From NCBI GenBank assembly GCA_041402045.1, contig JAWKSZ010000010.1, positions 86,280-150,279 of the forward strand: a stretch of DNA of 64,000 bases, in the 5' to 3' direction. The notes below the pieces were generated by a model. It saw only the letters and a list, made by a program, of their open reading frames with translations, was not told where the DNA came from and did not search any database. The DNA comes from JAGQRJ01 sp041402045 (lineage in GTDB: Bacteria; Planctomycetota; J058). The position numbers and the translations under genes were made by a program. Of the stretch, positions 46,543 to 55,403 are shown one piece after another; positions within the stretch are counted from its first letter, which is position 1; each line of letters opens with the position of its first letter.

Positions 46543-47499
46543 TCACTCGGGGGTCCCCAGGCGGAACCGGAAGCGCACGCCGCCCACGTCCAGCTCGTCC
46601 AGGTCGTCCAGGATCGAGGGCTCGTGCACCCGGTGTCCGTTGAGCTTCGGCCCGAAGGGCCAGGGGGCGATCGGGTGCAGGGCGAAGCGGTTCTCGCTGC
46701 GGATCAACACGGCGCAGATCCGCGGCACGAGCCGGGTCGTGAGCTGCAGGTCCGCCTCCTCGGCCCCGCCGATCACGAGGGAGTCGCACTCGATCACGTA
46801 CTGGCACACCCGCAGGCCCGCCAGGCGGTGTCGATCGCCGATCACCTGCAGGAACGCGCGCTGGTTCACGCTGCGCTCGCTGAGCTGGCGCGCCGCGTCC
46901 TGACCCATGGCGAAGGTCCGGCCGTAGACCCCGTCCCGCGGGGCCTCCTCCTGGGCGGAGAGCCCCGCCGCCAGCCGAGGCAGCACCCCGCCGCCGAAGG
47001 TCAGGCGGAAGTTCGCGATCTGGATCACGTCGCCGTCGTTGAGCGTCCACTGCCGGGTCGGCTTGCCGTTGACCCGCATGCCGTTCTGGCTCATGAGGTC
47101 GCGCACGGCGTAGCGCCCGCTCTTCAGCTGCCGGATCTGGGCGTGGTAGCGCGAGACCGCCGAGTCGCGCAGCACCACGTCGCAGTCGTCGCTGCGCCCG
47201 ATCCGCACCCCGCGCGCCGGGTAGACCTCCCAGCCCGGCTCCGTGTCTCCGGGGCTCTCGACCCCCAGGTGGAAGCCGTCGAGGACCTCGCTCGCCTCCC
47301 CCGGGTAGCCGAGGTCGCGCCGCGCGCCGAGCACGTCGCTCTCGGAGCCGAGCCAGCTCGGGAGCTGGCTCGCGGGGGCCGGGATCCGCGGCTGGCTGGG
47401 CAGCCGCGTCTCCGGCGTGGGCATGGACGGGAGCCGCGGCGCGGCCGGGAGGGTCGGGCGCGGAGGGCGCGGGGTAGAACTCGAAGAGTGAGCTCGCAT
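46543..47499 (-). CDS. FHA-domain protein
   Basis: 318 aa from ATG 47499. A Pro-rich N-terminus (~50 residues) precedes an FHA domain with the phosphothreonine-binding pattern GVRIGRSDDCDVVLRDSAVS, RYHAQIRQLKSGRYAVRDLM and QNGMRVNGKPTRQW. The C-terminal ~100 residues look like a second, degenerate FHA-like sandwich (DLQLTTRLVPRICAVLIRSE; LDDLDELDVGGVRFRFRLG). Such proteins read kinase output. It lies 47 bp after the next FHA gene on the same strand, suggesting co-transcription. Confidence 0.85.
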   Translation of the reverse strand: MRAHSSSSTPRPPRPTLPAAPRLPSMPTPETRLPSQPRIPAPASQLPSWLGSESDVLGARRDLGYPGEASEVLDGFHLGVESPGDTEPGWEVYPARGVRIGRSDDCDVVLRDSAVSRYHAQIRQLKSGRYAVRDLMSQNGMRVNGKPTRQWTLNDGDVIQIANFRLTFGGGVLPRLAAGLSAQEEAPRDGVYGRTFAMGQDAARQLSERSVNQRAFLQVIGDRHRLAGLRVCQYVIECDSLVIGGAEEADLQLTTRLVPRICAVLIRSENRFALHPIAPWPFGPKLNGHRVHEPSILDDLDELDVGGVRFRFRLGTPE

Positions 47500-47546
47500 G
47501 AGGGCGTGGCCTTCGGTCGGGGTGGGCGCGCGGCGGGGAACGGGGA

Positions 47547-48254
47547 TCAGCTCCCGGGTCCCTCGTGGAAGCGCGCGTTGACGGAGGCCAGCTCGAGCCG
47601 GTCGCCGTCGCGGAGGGGTTGACGCAAGCTGGCGGGCTTGCCGTTTATGAGCACGTCGCGCTCCCGCGACGCGAGGTTGAGCAGGGTGTAGCCCGCGCGG
47701 CCGCGCACGATCATGGCCATGCGCTTGGGGACCCGCAGGCCGAAGATCCGAAACGCGCAGTCGCGCCCGCTGCCCACGTAGACCACGTCGCGCTGCAAGG
47801 CGACCCGCCCGATCCGTGTGCCGGAGCGCACGCGCAGGTGTCCCTGGGGGAGCTCGGGGGGCGGCGGCCCTTCGCTGGAGAGGGTGCGGTAGGGCAGGTT
47901 CAGGGTCTTGCCCTGGCGCACGAAGCCCTCGAGGTCGTTGACCCCCGGGCGGGCCGGGCGCACCGGCTCGTCCAGGATCACGTCCAGGCGGAACTTCCCG
48001 ATCACGATCACATCGCCGTCGTTGACCCCGTGCTGGGCGCGGCGCTTGCCGTTGACGAACACCCCGTTGCGGCTGCCGAGGTCGCGCAGGGTCCAGCTCC
48101 CGTCGGCGCAGGTCAGCTCCGCGTGGTGCCGCGAGAGCGCCATGTTGTTGAGCTGGACCTCGTTGTCTGGAGTGCGACCGATCCCCGCCCGCGGTCCGCT
48201 GAGGCTCCAGCGACCGACGACCTCGTTCTTCAGGGTGACCACGAGCTCGAGCAT
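47547..48254 (-). CDS. double FHA-domain protein
   Basis: 235 aa, ATG 48254. The first FHA (GPRAGIGRTPDNEVQLNNMA, LSRHHAELTCADGSWTLRDL, GSRNGVFVNG) is canonical. The second (VVYVGSGRDCAFRIFGLRVP, ERDVLINGKPASLRQPLRDG) keeps the fold but its SxxH is weak. Likely binds a phosphorylated partner of a Ser/Thr kinase such as the one at 14.4-16.1 kb. The 305-bp gap beyond it to the PHP gene holds no gene I can support. Confidence 0.87.
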   Translation of the reverse strand: MLELVVTLKNEVVGRWSLSGPRAGIGRTPDNEVQLNNMALSRHHAELTCADGSWTLRDLGSRNGVFVNGKRRAQHGVNDGDVIVIGKFRLDVILDEPVRPARPGVNDLEGFVRQGKTLNLPYRTLSSEGPPPPELPQGHLRVRSGTRIGRVALQRDVVYVGSGRDCAFRIFGLRVPKRMAMIVRGRAGYTLLNLASRERDVLINGKPASLRQPLRDGDRLELASVNARFHEGPGS

Positions 48255-48559
48255 GGCGTCCTCCCGCGGGCGCGAGGCGGCCTACGTCCGCCCCGCGCCC
48301 GCATGTCTACGTCCCGATCCCAGGTGGGGTCCTTCCCCGAACCCCCGGAGCCCGACGCACGGGTGCGCCGTCGCTGGACGCCCGCTCCTTCACAAATCGC
48401 GTTCCAGCGGCGAGGGTCGATCGGCGCGAGGGTTGGGCGCGAGCGATGCAACGGGGTGCCCGCTTCTGCCCGCCCGGCCGTCAAGCGGGCTTGTAGGCGC
48501 AGTCACCCCGTGCGCACCTCCTCGCCCACCTTCCAGCGCCTTGCACTACGATCGGGTTC

Positions 48560-49606
48560 ATGTCCGCGCCGATCGACCTGCACGCCCACAGCACCTGCTC
48601 CGACGGTGTGCTCGATCCGGTCGAGCTCGTGCGCCAGGCCGCGAGCGCGGGCGCCGAGGTGTTCGCGCTGACCGACCACGACACCATGCGCGGCTGCGCC
48701 CTCGCCCAGGCCGAGGCCGAGGCCCGCGGGATCCGCTTCGTGCCGGGCATGGAGATCAGCACCCGCCACGGCGACCACGACGTGCACCTGCTCGCGCTGT
48801 TCCTGCGCGCCCCCGACCTCAGCGCGTTCGAAGCGCAGAGGGCCGAGGCCCGGCACACGCGGTTCTGGGCCATGGCCGAGCGCCTGGCCGAGCTCGGACT
48901 GCCCCTCGAGCGCGCGGCCCTCGAGGCCGCGATCGCTGGCGCCTCCCCCGGGCGCCCGCACTTGGCCCGGGCCCTGGTCGCCGCGGGGCACGTGGCCGAC
49001 GACCACGAGGCCTTCGCGCGCTTCCTCGGACGGGGTCGTCCGGGGCACGTCGCCCAGCGCGTCCCCACGACCGTCGACGCGATCGCTCAGGTCCGCGCCT
49101 GGGGCGGGGTGAGCTCGGTGGCGCACCCGGGGCTCGACGGGCTCGGCCCGATCCTGAGCGAGCTCGCCGCGGCGGGGCTCGACGCCGTCGAGGCCTACCA
49201 CGGCGGCCACGCCCCCGACCAAGCCGCCGCCCTCGCCGCGCAGTCCGCCGAGCTCGGCCTGCTGGTGAGCGGCGGCAGCGACTTCCACGGTCCGGCCCAG
49301 GGCCGCCCGCCCGGGCGCTCCCCGTTGTCGCCGGACGCCTGGGACCCACTCCTCGTGCGCCTCGTCGAGCGAGCGCGAGGCGAGCGTACAGCAGCACCTG
49401 CTCGAACCCGGCCGCCAAGAAGCTCGATGCCGGTCGTGCCTCTGCGTCGGCGACTCGCCCACGGTCGACCTCGAGACCCCGGCCGGAGGGACCGCCGGCC
49501 GCGCGCTCGAGCTCAGCGACTTCTGGAAGCCACGCTGCAGCACCAGCCCGCACTGCCCACTGGACCGGCACACTGCGGCTGCTGCTCGTGGGCCTCGGCC
49601 CTGTGA
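48560..49606 (+). CDS. PHP-domain phosphoesterase (YciV/RnaM-like)
   Basis: 348-aa frame from ATG 48560, but only ~276 residues (to about 49387) are PHP-like. The rest is out-of-frame reading of the next gene's 5' part. Metal-binding motifs are clear: DLHAHSTCSDG, LTDHDT, FVPGMEIST, VHLLALF, SSVAHPG, GGSDFHG. It likely hydrolyses phosphodiesters, like the 3',5'-pAp/oligoribonuclease group. The natural stop is obscured by frameshifts around 49390. Confidence 0.8.
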   Translation: MSAPIDLHAHSTCSDGVLDPVELVRQAASAGAEVFALTDHDTMRGCALAQAEAEARGIRFVPGMEISTRHGDHDVHLLALFLRAPDLSAFEAQRAEARHTRFWAMAERLAELGLPLERAALEAAIAGASPGRPHLARALVAAGHVADDHEAFARFLGRGRPGHVAQRVPTTVDAIAQVRAWGGVSSVAHPGLDGLGPILSELAAAGLDAVEAYHGGHAPDQAAALAAQSAELGLLVSGGSDFHGPAQGRPPGRSPLSPDAWDPLLVRLVERARGERTAAPARTRPPRSSMPVVPLRRRLAHGRPRDPGRRDRRPRARAQRLLEATLQHQPALPTGPAHCGCCSWASAL

Positions 49607-50854
49607 AGCAGGTGACCCTCGAGCACCTGCGCCGCGCGCACAGCGGCGGCGCGCGCGATCGAGCTCGGCGCGACCTGGGTGGGGGTCATGCTCCCGCCAG
49701 CTCCTGCCCGAGAGCCTGACCCCACGCGGTAGCGGGCGCGCTGGCCGAGGGCGGCGCGCTCGCGGCCTACCGCTTCAGCCACAAGTCCAGCCCCCGCGAC
49801 CCCCGGCCTCGAGCGGCTGCAGGTCTTCGCCCCGCCCAGCGCCAAGGCCGCCGTGCAGGAGGCGGCGGCGCTGGCCGGGTGGCCCTGGCGCGCGACCTGG
49901 GCAACGCCCCGGGCAACCTGGGGACCCCCACCGCCCTCGCCAGCGCAGCGCGCCGCCGGCCGCGAGGCGGGGTTCAAGGTCAAGATCCTGCTCCCCGCCG
50001 ACATGCAGCGCCTGGGCATGGGGGCGCTCCTGGGGGTGGCCAAGGGCAGCGCCGAGCCCCCGCGCTTCATACACATGGAGTACTCGCCCAAGGACGCGCG
50101 CGGCGGCACGGTGTGCCTGGTGGGCAAGGGGCTGACCTTCGACAGCGGCGGGATCTCGATCAAGCCCTCCGAGGGCATGGAGGAGATGAAGTTCGACAAG
50201 TGCGGGGGCTGCGCCGTGATCGGCGCGCTGAAGGCGGTCGCCAGGGCCAAGCTCCCGGTGCGCGTGGTCGGCCTCGTGCCCTCGACCGAGAACATGCCCG
50301 GCGCCGCGGCGAACAAGCCTGGGGACGTGCTCACCGCGCTCAACGGCAAGACGATCGAGGTGCTGAACACCGACGCCGAGGGGCGCCTGATCCTGGCCGA
50401 CGCCCTGGCCTACAGCGCGCGGGTCGACCCCGAGGTCCTGATCGACTTCGCGACGTTGACCATGGGGGTGATCGTGAGCCTGGGCAAGGTGCGCGCGGGG
50501 CTCATGACCCCGGACCCCCGGCTCGAGCGCGAGCTGCGGGTCGCCGGCGACGCCAGCGGCGAGCTGGTGTGGCCGCTGCCCATGGACGACGCCTACGGCG
50601 AGCACGTGAAGGGCACCGTCGCCGACGTGAAGAACATGGGCCGCGGGCGCGAGGCGGTGGCGATCGCCGGCGGCTGGTTCCTGCGCAACTTCGTGCCCGA
50701 GGGCCCGCGCTGGGCCCACGTGGACATCGCCGGCACCGCCTGGCACACCAAGGACCCGGGGCTCGGCTACACCGGCGTCGGCGCCTCGGGCTACGGCGTG
50801 CGCCTGAGCTTCGCGTTCCTCAAGGCCTACGCCGCCCAGCAGGAGCGCGCATGA
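49390..50854 (+). pseudogene. pepA: leucyl aminopeptidase (M17) with frameshifted 5' part
   Basis: The catalytic half is intact in the frame from ~49960 to 50854: metal ligands in CLVGKGLTFDSGGISIKPSE, and the M17 signature NTDAEGRLILADALAY. The N-terminal half is also recognisable, but spread over all three frames with about eight shifts: STCSNPAAKKLDA, VVPL, VGDSPTVDLETPAGG, LRLLLVGLGPVKQVTLEHL, AIELGATWVGVM, GALAEGGALAAYRFSHK, LERLQVFAPPSAKAAVQEAA, LARDLGNAPGNLGTPTALA. The peptides are well conserved, so sequencing indels are as likely as decay. The start is not identifiable (approximate). It overlaps the next gene by 4 nt. Confidence 0.75.
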
Positions 50855-51213
50855 GCTGGTCGCCCTGGCTGCGCCTCGCAGACAAGCACTTCTGGTACAT
50901 CGAGCAGGTCATGTGGCACCCGATCTGCTTCCAGTTCGCCCTGGACGCGGCCCACGTCCCCGAGGGGCGTGACCTGACCCCGAGCTACGTGGGCGTCGCC
51001 CAAAACGAGCACGTGCTGTTCGAGGTGTGCGAGGCCGGGACCTCGGGGCTCGAGCCCCACTGGCGCCCGGCCCTCGAGCAGGGGCAGGTGCTCTACTACC
51101 GCAGCCAAGCCCGCCCCGAGCTGGCCCAGGTCGAGGCCCTGCGCGCGGAGCTCCTCGCCGCGGGCGAGTTCCCCTGGAACGCCGCCGGCGCCGACTGGCC
51201 GGCGTCCGACTAG
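50851..51213 (+). CDS. small conserved-looking protein of unknown function
   Basis: 120 aa from ATG 50851, overlapping pepA (ATGA). Trp/His-rich N-terminus (SWSPWLRLADKHFWYIEQVM) and acidic C-terminus. No signal peptide, membrane helix or motif I recognise. Probably cytoplasmic and translated with pepA. Third positions are strongly GC-biased, so it is a genuine gene. It ends convergently with the following minus-strand gene (4-nt overlap). Confidence 0.6.
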   Translation: MSWSPWLRLADKHFWYIEQVMWHPICFQFALDAAHVPEGRDLTPSYVGVAQNEHVLFEVCEAGTSGLEPHWRPALEQGQVLYYRSQARPELAQVEALRAELLAAGEFPWNAAGADWPASD

Positions 51214-52784
51214 CGGCAGGCCTCGCCCGCCGCGCGGCCGGCGGCGAACCCGCTGGACCACGCCCACTGGAAGTTGAACCCGCCCAGGCGACCGGTGACG
51301 TTGACCACCTCGCCGCACACGTGGAGCCCGGGCGCGCGCTTGCTCTCGAGGGTCCCCCGCGCGAGCTCGCCGAGGAGCACGCCCCCCGCGGTGACCTCGG
51401 CCTTGTCGTAGCCGAGCACCCCGCTGAGTTCGACGTCGGCCTGGGTCAGCGCCTGGTGCGCCCGGGCCCAGGCTCGGGTGTCGAGGCGCTTGAGCGGCTC
51501 CCCCGGGTCGACGTCGTGGGCGCGGAGCAGCGCCTGCACCAGCGAGCGCGGCAGCCGCGCGCCGAGGGCCTTGCCCAGGCCCTGGTCGCGGTTCTGGCAG
51601 AGCGGGGCCAGCGCCTGACGCCAGGCCTCGAGGCTCGGCGGACGCGGGACCTCGTCTCGCCGCAGGCAGGCCCCGGGCGGCTTGTTCAGTCCCAGGTGGC
51701 TGGCCCAGGGGCCGTCGGGCTGGAGCAGGGACCAGGCGTCGAGGCGCAGGCGCACGTCCTCGCCCGCGCGCAGCGCGCGCGCGGCGACCCCGCTCACGTC
51801 GAGGGCCGCCGGGCCCGACGCGCCCTGGTGGGTGAGCAGCAGGCTGCCCCCCGCCTTCACGAGGGGCTTGAACTTCTTGCCCGCGAGCTGCTCCGGCGTC
51901 GCGCCCGCGGGGACCAGGCTCAGCACCGCGGGCAGGGTCAACCCCGCCAGCTCGCGGGTCGGGCCGGACTCGGCGAAGCACAGCGGGGTCAACGCGGGCA
52001 CGGGCTCGAGCACCGTGTGCCCCAGCCGCGCGAGGACCTCGAACCCCGCGCCGCGGGAGCCGGTCTTGGGCAGACTCTTGCCGCCGGTGGCGAGGATCAC
52101 CCGCCGCGCGCGCCAGGTCGGCCCCTGGCCCAGCCGCGCGCCCCAGCGCCCGTCGGGCTCGGCGGGCGGCTCGAGCTCGGTGAGCTCCGCCGGCGCGACG
52201 AGGGGGATCCCCGCGGCGTCGAGCCCGCGCAGGAGCACCCCCAGCACGTCCCGCGCGCGGTCGGTGGTGGGGAACAGCTTGCCCTGGGGCTCGCTGTAGA
52301 GCGCGCAGCCCTGGCCCTCGAACAGCGCGCGCACCGGCGCGCTGCCGAAGCCGCGCAGCAGGCCCTTGAGCAGGTGCGGCGCGTCGGTGACGTAGTCCTC
52401 GACCCCGACCTCGGCGTTGGTCACGTTGCAGCGCCCGCCGCCCGAGACCAGGATCTTGAGCCCCAGCCGGGGCTCGTTGGTCAGGAGCACGACCCGCGGC
52501 GCCGCGGGCGGCGGCGCCATTAGGGCGCCCTCGGGCGTGAGCGCGCCGCGCGCGGCCAAGGCCGCGAGCAGCCCGGCGGCGCCGGCGCCGACGACCAAGA
52601 CGTCCGCCTCCCGCGGCGAGAGGTCGGGCAGGACCGTGAGCTCCGGCGCGCGAGCCAGGGCTAGCTCCAGGTCCCCAGCGAGAGCGCCGGGACCTGCGCC
52701 CCGGTCCTGCCCAGCCGAATCGTGCGCACGGTCACCTCCTGCGCGGGCAGCATACGACCCCGCCGCGTTCCTGCGGGTGTTCAC
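51210..52784 (-). CDS. BaiN/HI0933-type FAD-dependent oxidoreductase
   Basis: Stop at 51210. The conserved core begins near residue 60 (ADVLVVGAGAAGLLAALAAR, the FAD Rossmann motif), then LGLKILVSGGGRCNVTNAEV, KLFPTTDRARDVLGVL, RVILATGGKSLPKTGSRGAG and the C-terminal GLHVCGEVVNVTGRLGGFNF. The start is unclear: the frame stays open up to GTG 52784, but the only good Shine-Dalgarno (AGGAGGTGA before GTG 52729) is in another frame. The first ~60 residues may therefore be wrong. Function in this family is flavin-dependent reduction. Substrate unknown. Confidence 0.82.
   Translation of the reverse strand: MNTRRNAAGSYAARAGGDRAHDSAGQDRGAGPGALAGDLELALARAPELTVLPDLSPREADVLVVGAGAAGLLAALAARGALTPEGALMAPPPAAPRVVLLTNEPRLGLKILVSGGGRCNVTNAEVGVEDYVTDAPHLLKGLLRGFGSAPVRALFEGQGCALYSEPQGKLFPTTDRARDVLGVLLRGLDAAGIPLVAPAELTELEPPAEPDGRWGARLGQGPTWRARRVILATGGKSLPKTGSRGAGFEVLARLGHTVLEPVPALTPLCFAESGPTRELAGLTLPAVLSLVPAGATPEQLAGKKFKPLVKAGGSLLLTHQGASGPAALDVSGVAARALRAGEDVRLRLDAWSLLQPDGPWASHLGLNKPPGACLRRDEVPRPPSLEAWRQALAPLCQNRDQGLGKALGARLPRSLVQALLRAHDVDPGEPLKRLDTRAWARAHQALTQADVELSGVLGYDKAEVTAGGVLLGELARGTLESKRAPGLHVCGEVVNVTGRLGGFNFQWAWSSGFAAGRAAGEACR
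52661..52729 (-). pseudogene. short out-of-frame start with strong ribosome-binding site
   Basis: AGGAGGTGA sits 2-3 nt before GTG 52729. The 22-residue frame (MRTIRLGRTGAQVPALSLGT, then TAG) resembles the N-terminus of aldo/keto reductases. It may be the remnant of such a gene. Alternatively it is the true start of the adjoining oxidoreductase after a 2-base indel, since the same bases with two fewer read ALAGDL in frame. Confidence 0.4.
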
Positions 52785-52795
52785 CGCCGCCGGGG

Positions 52796-54958
52796 TCAGC
52801 GCGGCGTGAGCTCCGTCTGGAGCGCCTCGAGCCGCGCCCGCTCCCGCGGCGTCGGCCCCGCGTCCAGGCCCTGGCGCACGGCCTGGAAGGCCTGGGGCAC
52901 GCGCCCGCGCGCGCGCTCGACCCGCGCCAGGGCTTCGAAGGCCGACGCGGTCCGCGCCGCGCTCACCGCCTGGGCGGCGTGGGCGGCGGCCTCGGCCTCC
53001 TGGCCGGCGGCGAGGGCGAACCCGCTGGCGAGGGCCAGGAGCTGGGAGCGCTCGACGGCGTAGGCGTCGAGGCTCGTGGGTCGGCCCTCGGCCTCGAGGG
53101 CGTGGGCGCGCGCCGGCTCGAGGCGCAGCCGAGCCTCGGGCAGCTCGGACTCGCGGGCCAGGTCCTCGAGGGCCGCGCTCAGGGCCTGGCTCGCCGCCTC
53201 GCCCTCGAGCCCCTGGGCCTCCTCCGCGAGCAGGCGGTAGGCCGGGGCGTAGCCCCGGGTGCGCGCGCTGAGCACGTGCCCCGCGGTCGGCCGCCCCTGG
53301 AGCCGAGCCTCGACCGCACCGCGGAACGCGCACTGCGCGAGGATCCGCCGGGCGAGGGCGTCCTCGCGCCCGGCGAGGCTGGCCTCGACCTCGCTCCACA
53401 GGGTCGCCGGCGGCGGCTCGCCCTCCCCGCGCTCGAAGGCCAGGCTCGCCTGCAGCGCGCGGAACAGCCGCAGCCCGGGGGTCTCGCCCCGGGGCACCTC
53501 GGCGTCCCCGAGCACCGCCTCGAGGGTCCGCGGGAGGAACCCGAGCTCGAGCAGCTTCTGCGCCAGGACCCCGAGCTGGCGCGGGTCGTTGACCACCGCC
53601 TGCAGCTGGCGCCGCCAGCCGTCGAGGGCGCTCAAGGGCACGTCCGCCGCGGGGTCCGCCGCCCGCAGCGCCTCGAACAGCTCGAGGGCCGGCCCGATCG
53701 GCGCCTGCGGGTCGGCCCAGTGGGCGGCGAGCACGCGCCCGACCCCGGCGCGGACGACCGCCCAGGACGATCCGAGCCGCTCGCCGGCCGGGGTCTCGCG
53801 CAGGACCTCGAAGGTCTCGATCAAGGCCGCGGCCCGGGCGAGGTCGCCGTCGCCGGGCTCGAGCACCCCGAGGAGCCCTTCCCCCGCCTCGGCCAGCGCG
53901 TCGGGCAAGGCCAGGGCCTTCGCCTTCGCCAGCCGGGCCAGGGCCTCCACGTCGCGCCGCACCGGAGGCCGCCCGGCCAAGGTGCGCTCGATCTCTCGCC
54001 GCTGCGCCTCGTAGAGCAGCGCGCGCAGCGGGCGCTCGCAGCCGGGCGGGGGATCCTGGAGCAGCTCGCTCGCGCGTCCGCCCACACTGCGCTCGCCCTG
54101 GATCAGGCGCTTGGTGAGCTCGAGCACCGGCCGCACGTCGGCCGGGCTGAGGTCCAGGTCGCGGTCGAGCCCGCCCAGGGCGACCGCGTCCCCGGCCTCG
54201 GCCCGGTGGAGCTGCAGGCACACCCGCACCGCGGCCGCCCAGGGGTCGTCTCCCTGCGGCGGGGCGGCGGGCGCCGCGCCGCCGAGGCGCACGCGCCACG
54301 CGCTGAGGGTCTCCTTGCGCTGCAGGAGCCCGGCCCAGCGAAACAGCTCGTCCGGCGCTTGAGGAAAGCCCTGCGGCTGGGGCAGGTCCTTGGGCGGCAC
54401 GAAGGGGATCGGGAGCCCGGCCTCCTGGAGCTGGCCCTGCCACACGTCGAGGGCCTCGACGAGCTGCGCCTTGACCCGGTTCTGGTGCCAGTGGTTGACC
54501 GCGAAGGGCCCCACGAACACCACGCAGAACATGACGAGCGCGAGCATGGGGTGGGTGCGCACCCAGTCGAAGAAGTTCCCGAACCACGACTCGTCGACCC
54601 CGGACTCCGCGTCGAGGCGCTGGACCTGCGGCGCAGGGGCGGGCCCGGGCGCCCCGGCCTCGACCCCCGGCGCGCCGGGGCTGGCCGGGAGCGGCTCCGC
54701 CGGAGGCGGCGTCGGCCTGGGCGCGACGACGAGGGCCTCCACCGCGTCCTCCGTCGCCTGCTCTCGGGCGAGCGCCTCCGCCTCGGCGTTGGCCTCCGCC
54801 GCGGCCGCCGCCGCGAGGGTCGCGGGGTCGGCCTCGACCTCCGTCGGCTGAGGGTCAGCGACCTCGCCGTCGGCGGGCTGGGTCTCGACGGGCTCGGGCG
54901 CCGCCTGGGCGTCGACGGACTCGGGTCGCTGGTTGTCGCCGGGCGCCTGCTCGCTCAC
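52796..54958 (-). CDS. large single-pass membrane protein with C-terminal TPR-like region
   Basis: 720 aa from GTG 54958, with GGAGG 6 nt ahead. An acidic Ala/Pro-rich N-terminal ~140 residues precede one transmembrane helix (PMLALVMFCVVFVGPFAVNH). The rest is Ala/Leu/Arg-rich helical hairpins, TPR-like (ALARVERARGRVPQAFQAVR, DDLARAAALIETFEVL-like). The family is not recognised. Topology suggests an envelope scaffold. Confidence 0.65.
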   Translation of the reverse strand: MSEQAPGDNQRPESVDAQAAPEPVETQPADGEVADPQPTEVEADPATLAAAAAAEANAEAEALAREQATEDAVEALVVAPRPTPPPAEPLPASPGAPGVEAGAPGPAPAPQVQRLDAESGVDESWFGNFFDWVRTHPMLALVMFCVVFVGPFAVNHWHQNRVKAQLVEALDVWQGQLQEAGLPIPFVPPKDLPQPQGFPQAPDELFRWAGLLQRKETLSAWRVRLGGAAPAAPPQGDDPWAAAVRVCLQLHRAEAGDAVALGGLDRDLDLSPADVRPVLELTKRLIQGERSVGGRASELLQDPPPGCERPLRALLYEAQRREIERTLAGRPPVRRDVEALARLAKAKALALPDALAEAGEGLLGVLEPGDGDLARAAALIETFEVLRETPAGERLGSSWAVVRAGVGRVLAAHWADPQAPIGPALELFEALRAADPAADVPLSALDGWRRQLQAVVNDPRQLGVLAQKLLELGFLPRTLEAVLGDAEVPRGETPGLRLFRALQASLAFERGEGEPPPATLWSEVEASLAGREDALARRILAQCAFRGAVEARLQGRPTAGHVLSARTRGYAPAYRLLAEEAQGLEGEAASQALSAALEDLARESELPEARLRLEPARAHALEAEGRPTSLDAYAVERSQLLALASGFALAAGQEAEAAAHAAQAVSAARTASAFEALARVERARGRVPQAFQAVRQGLDAGPTPRERARLEALQTELTPR

Positions 54959-55059
54959 CCCTACCTCCGCTGGAGCGCACCAGCATACGCGCTTCGAGGG
55001 CGTCGCGGTGAGGCCTCGAAGGCAGGAGCCGCCAAGCTCCGCAGGGATCACCGCCGTCA

Positions 55060-55280
55060 TCCGCCGCGCGCAGCGGCCTCGCGCGACCCGCCCGCGAGCG
55101 CGCCAGCCGCTACGCGCAGCTGCCGGCGCAGCCGCGAGCGCAGCGGCCTCGCGCGACCTGCCCGCGAGTGCGCCAGCCGCGAGCGCGCAGCTGCCGGCGC
55201 AGCCGCGAGGCGCGCAGCGGCCTGCGCGACCGCCCGCGCGGCGCTGGCCGCGAGGCGGCCGGCGCAGCCGGCCGCGAGCC
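55060..55280. repeat. GC-rich ~75-bp repeats, second array
   Basis: Units of CGCAGCGGCCTCGCGCGACC..CGCCCGCGAG..GCGCAGCTGCCGGCGCAGCC recur about three times, with hairpins and the flanking GAGCCCTTGGGG sequence also seen after the array at 13605. There is no coding frame (long Ala/Arg ORFs only). The 54959-55519 gap contains this array and two copies of the IS-flanking motif; no gene was found. Confidence 0.7.
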
Positions 55281-55403
55281 CTTGGGGCGGCTTCGAGGCT
55301 TTGCCCACAGGTGTTCGGCACGCAGCGCGTGCGCCAGCTCGTCGCGCCTGGACAGCGCGGAGCTCTTCTGCGGCGTTGCTCTCACACAACGTAGCGGGGC
55401 TTG

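Noticed and set aside
48255..48559. Possible promoter or small RNA in the gap before the PHP gene
   Set aside because: No convincing -10/-35 pair, hairpin with T-run or conserved element seen.
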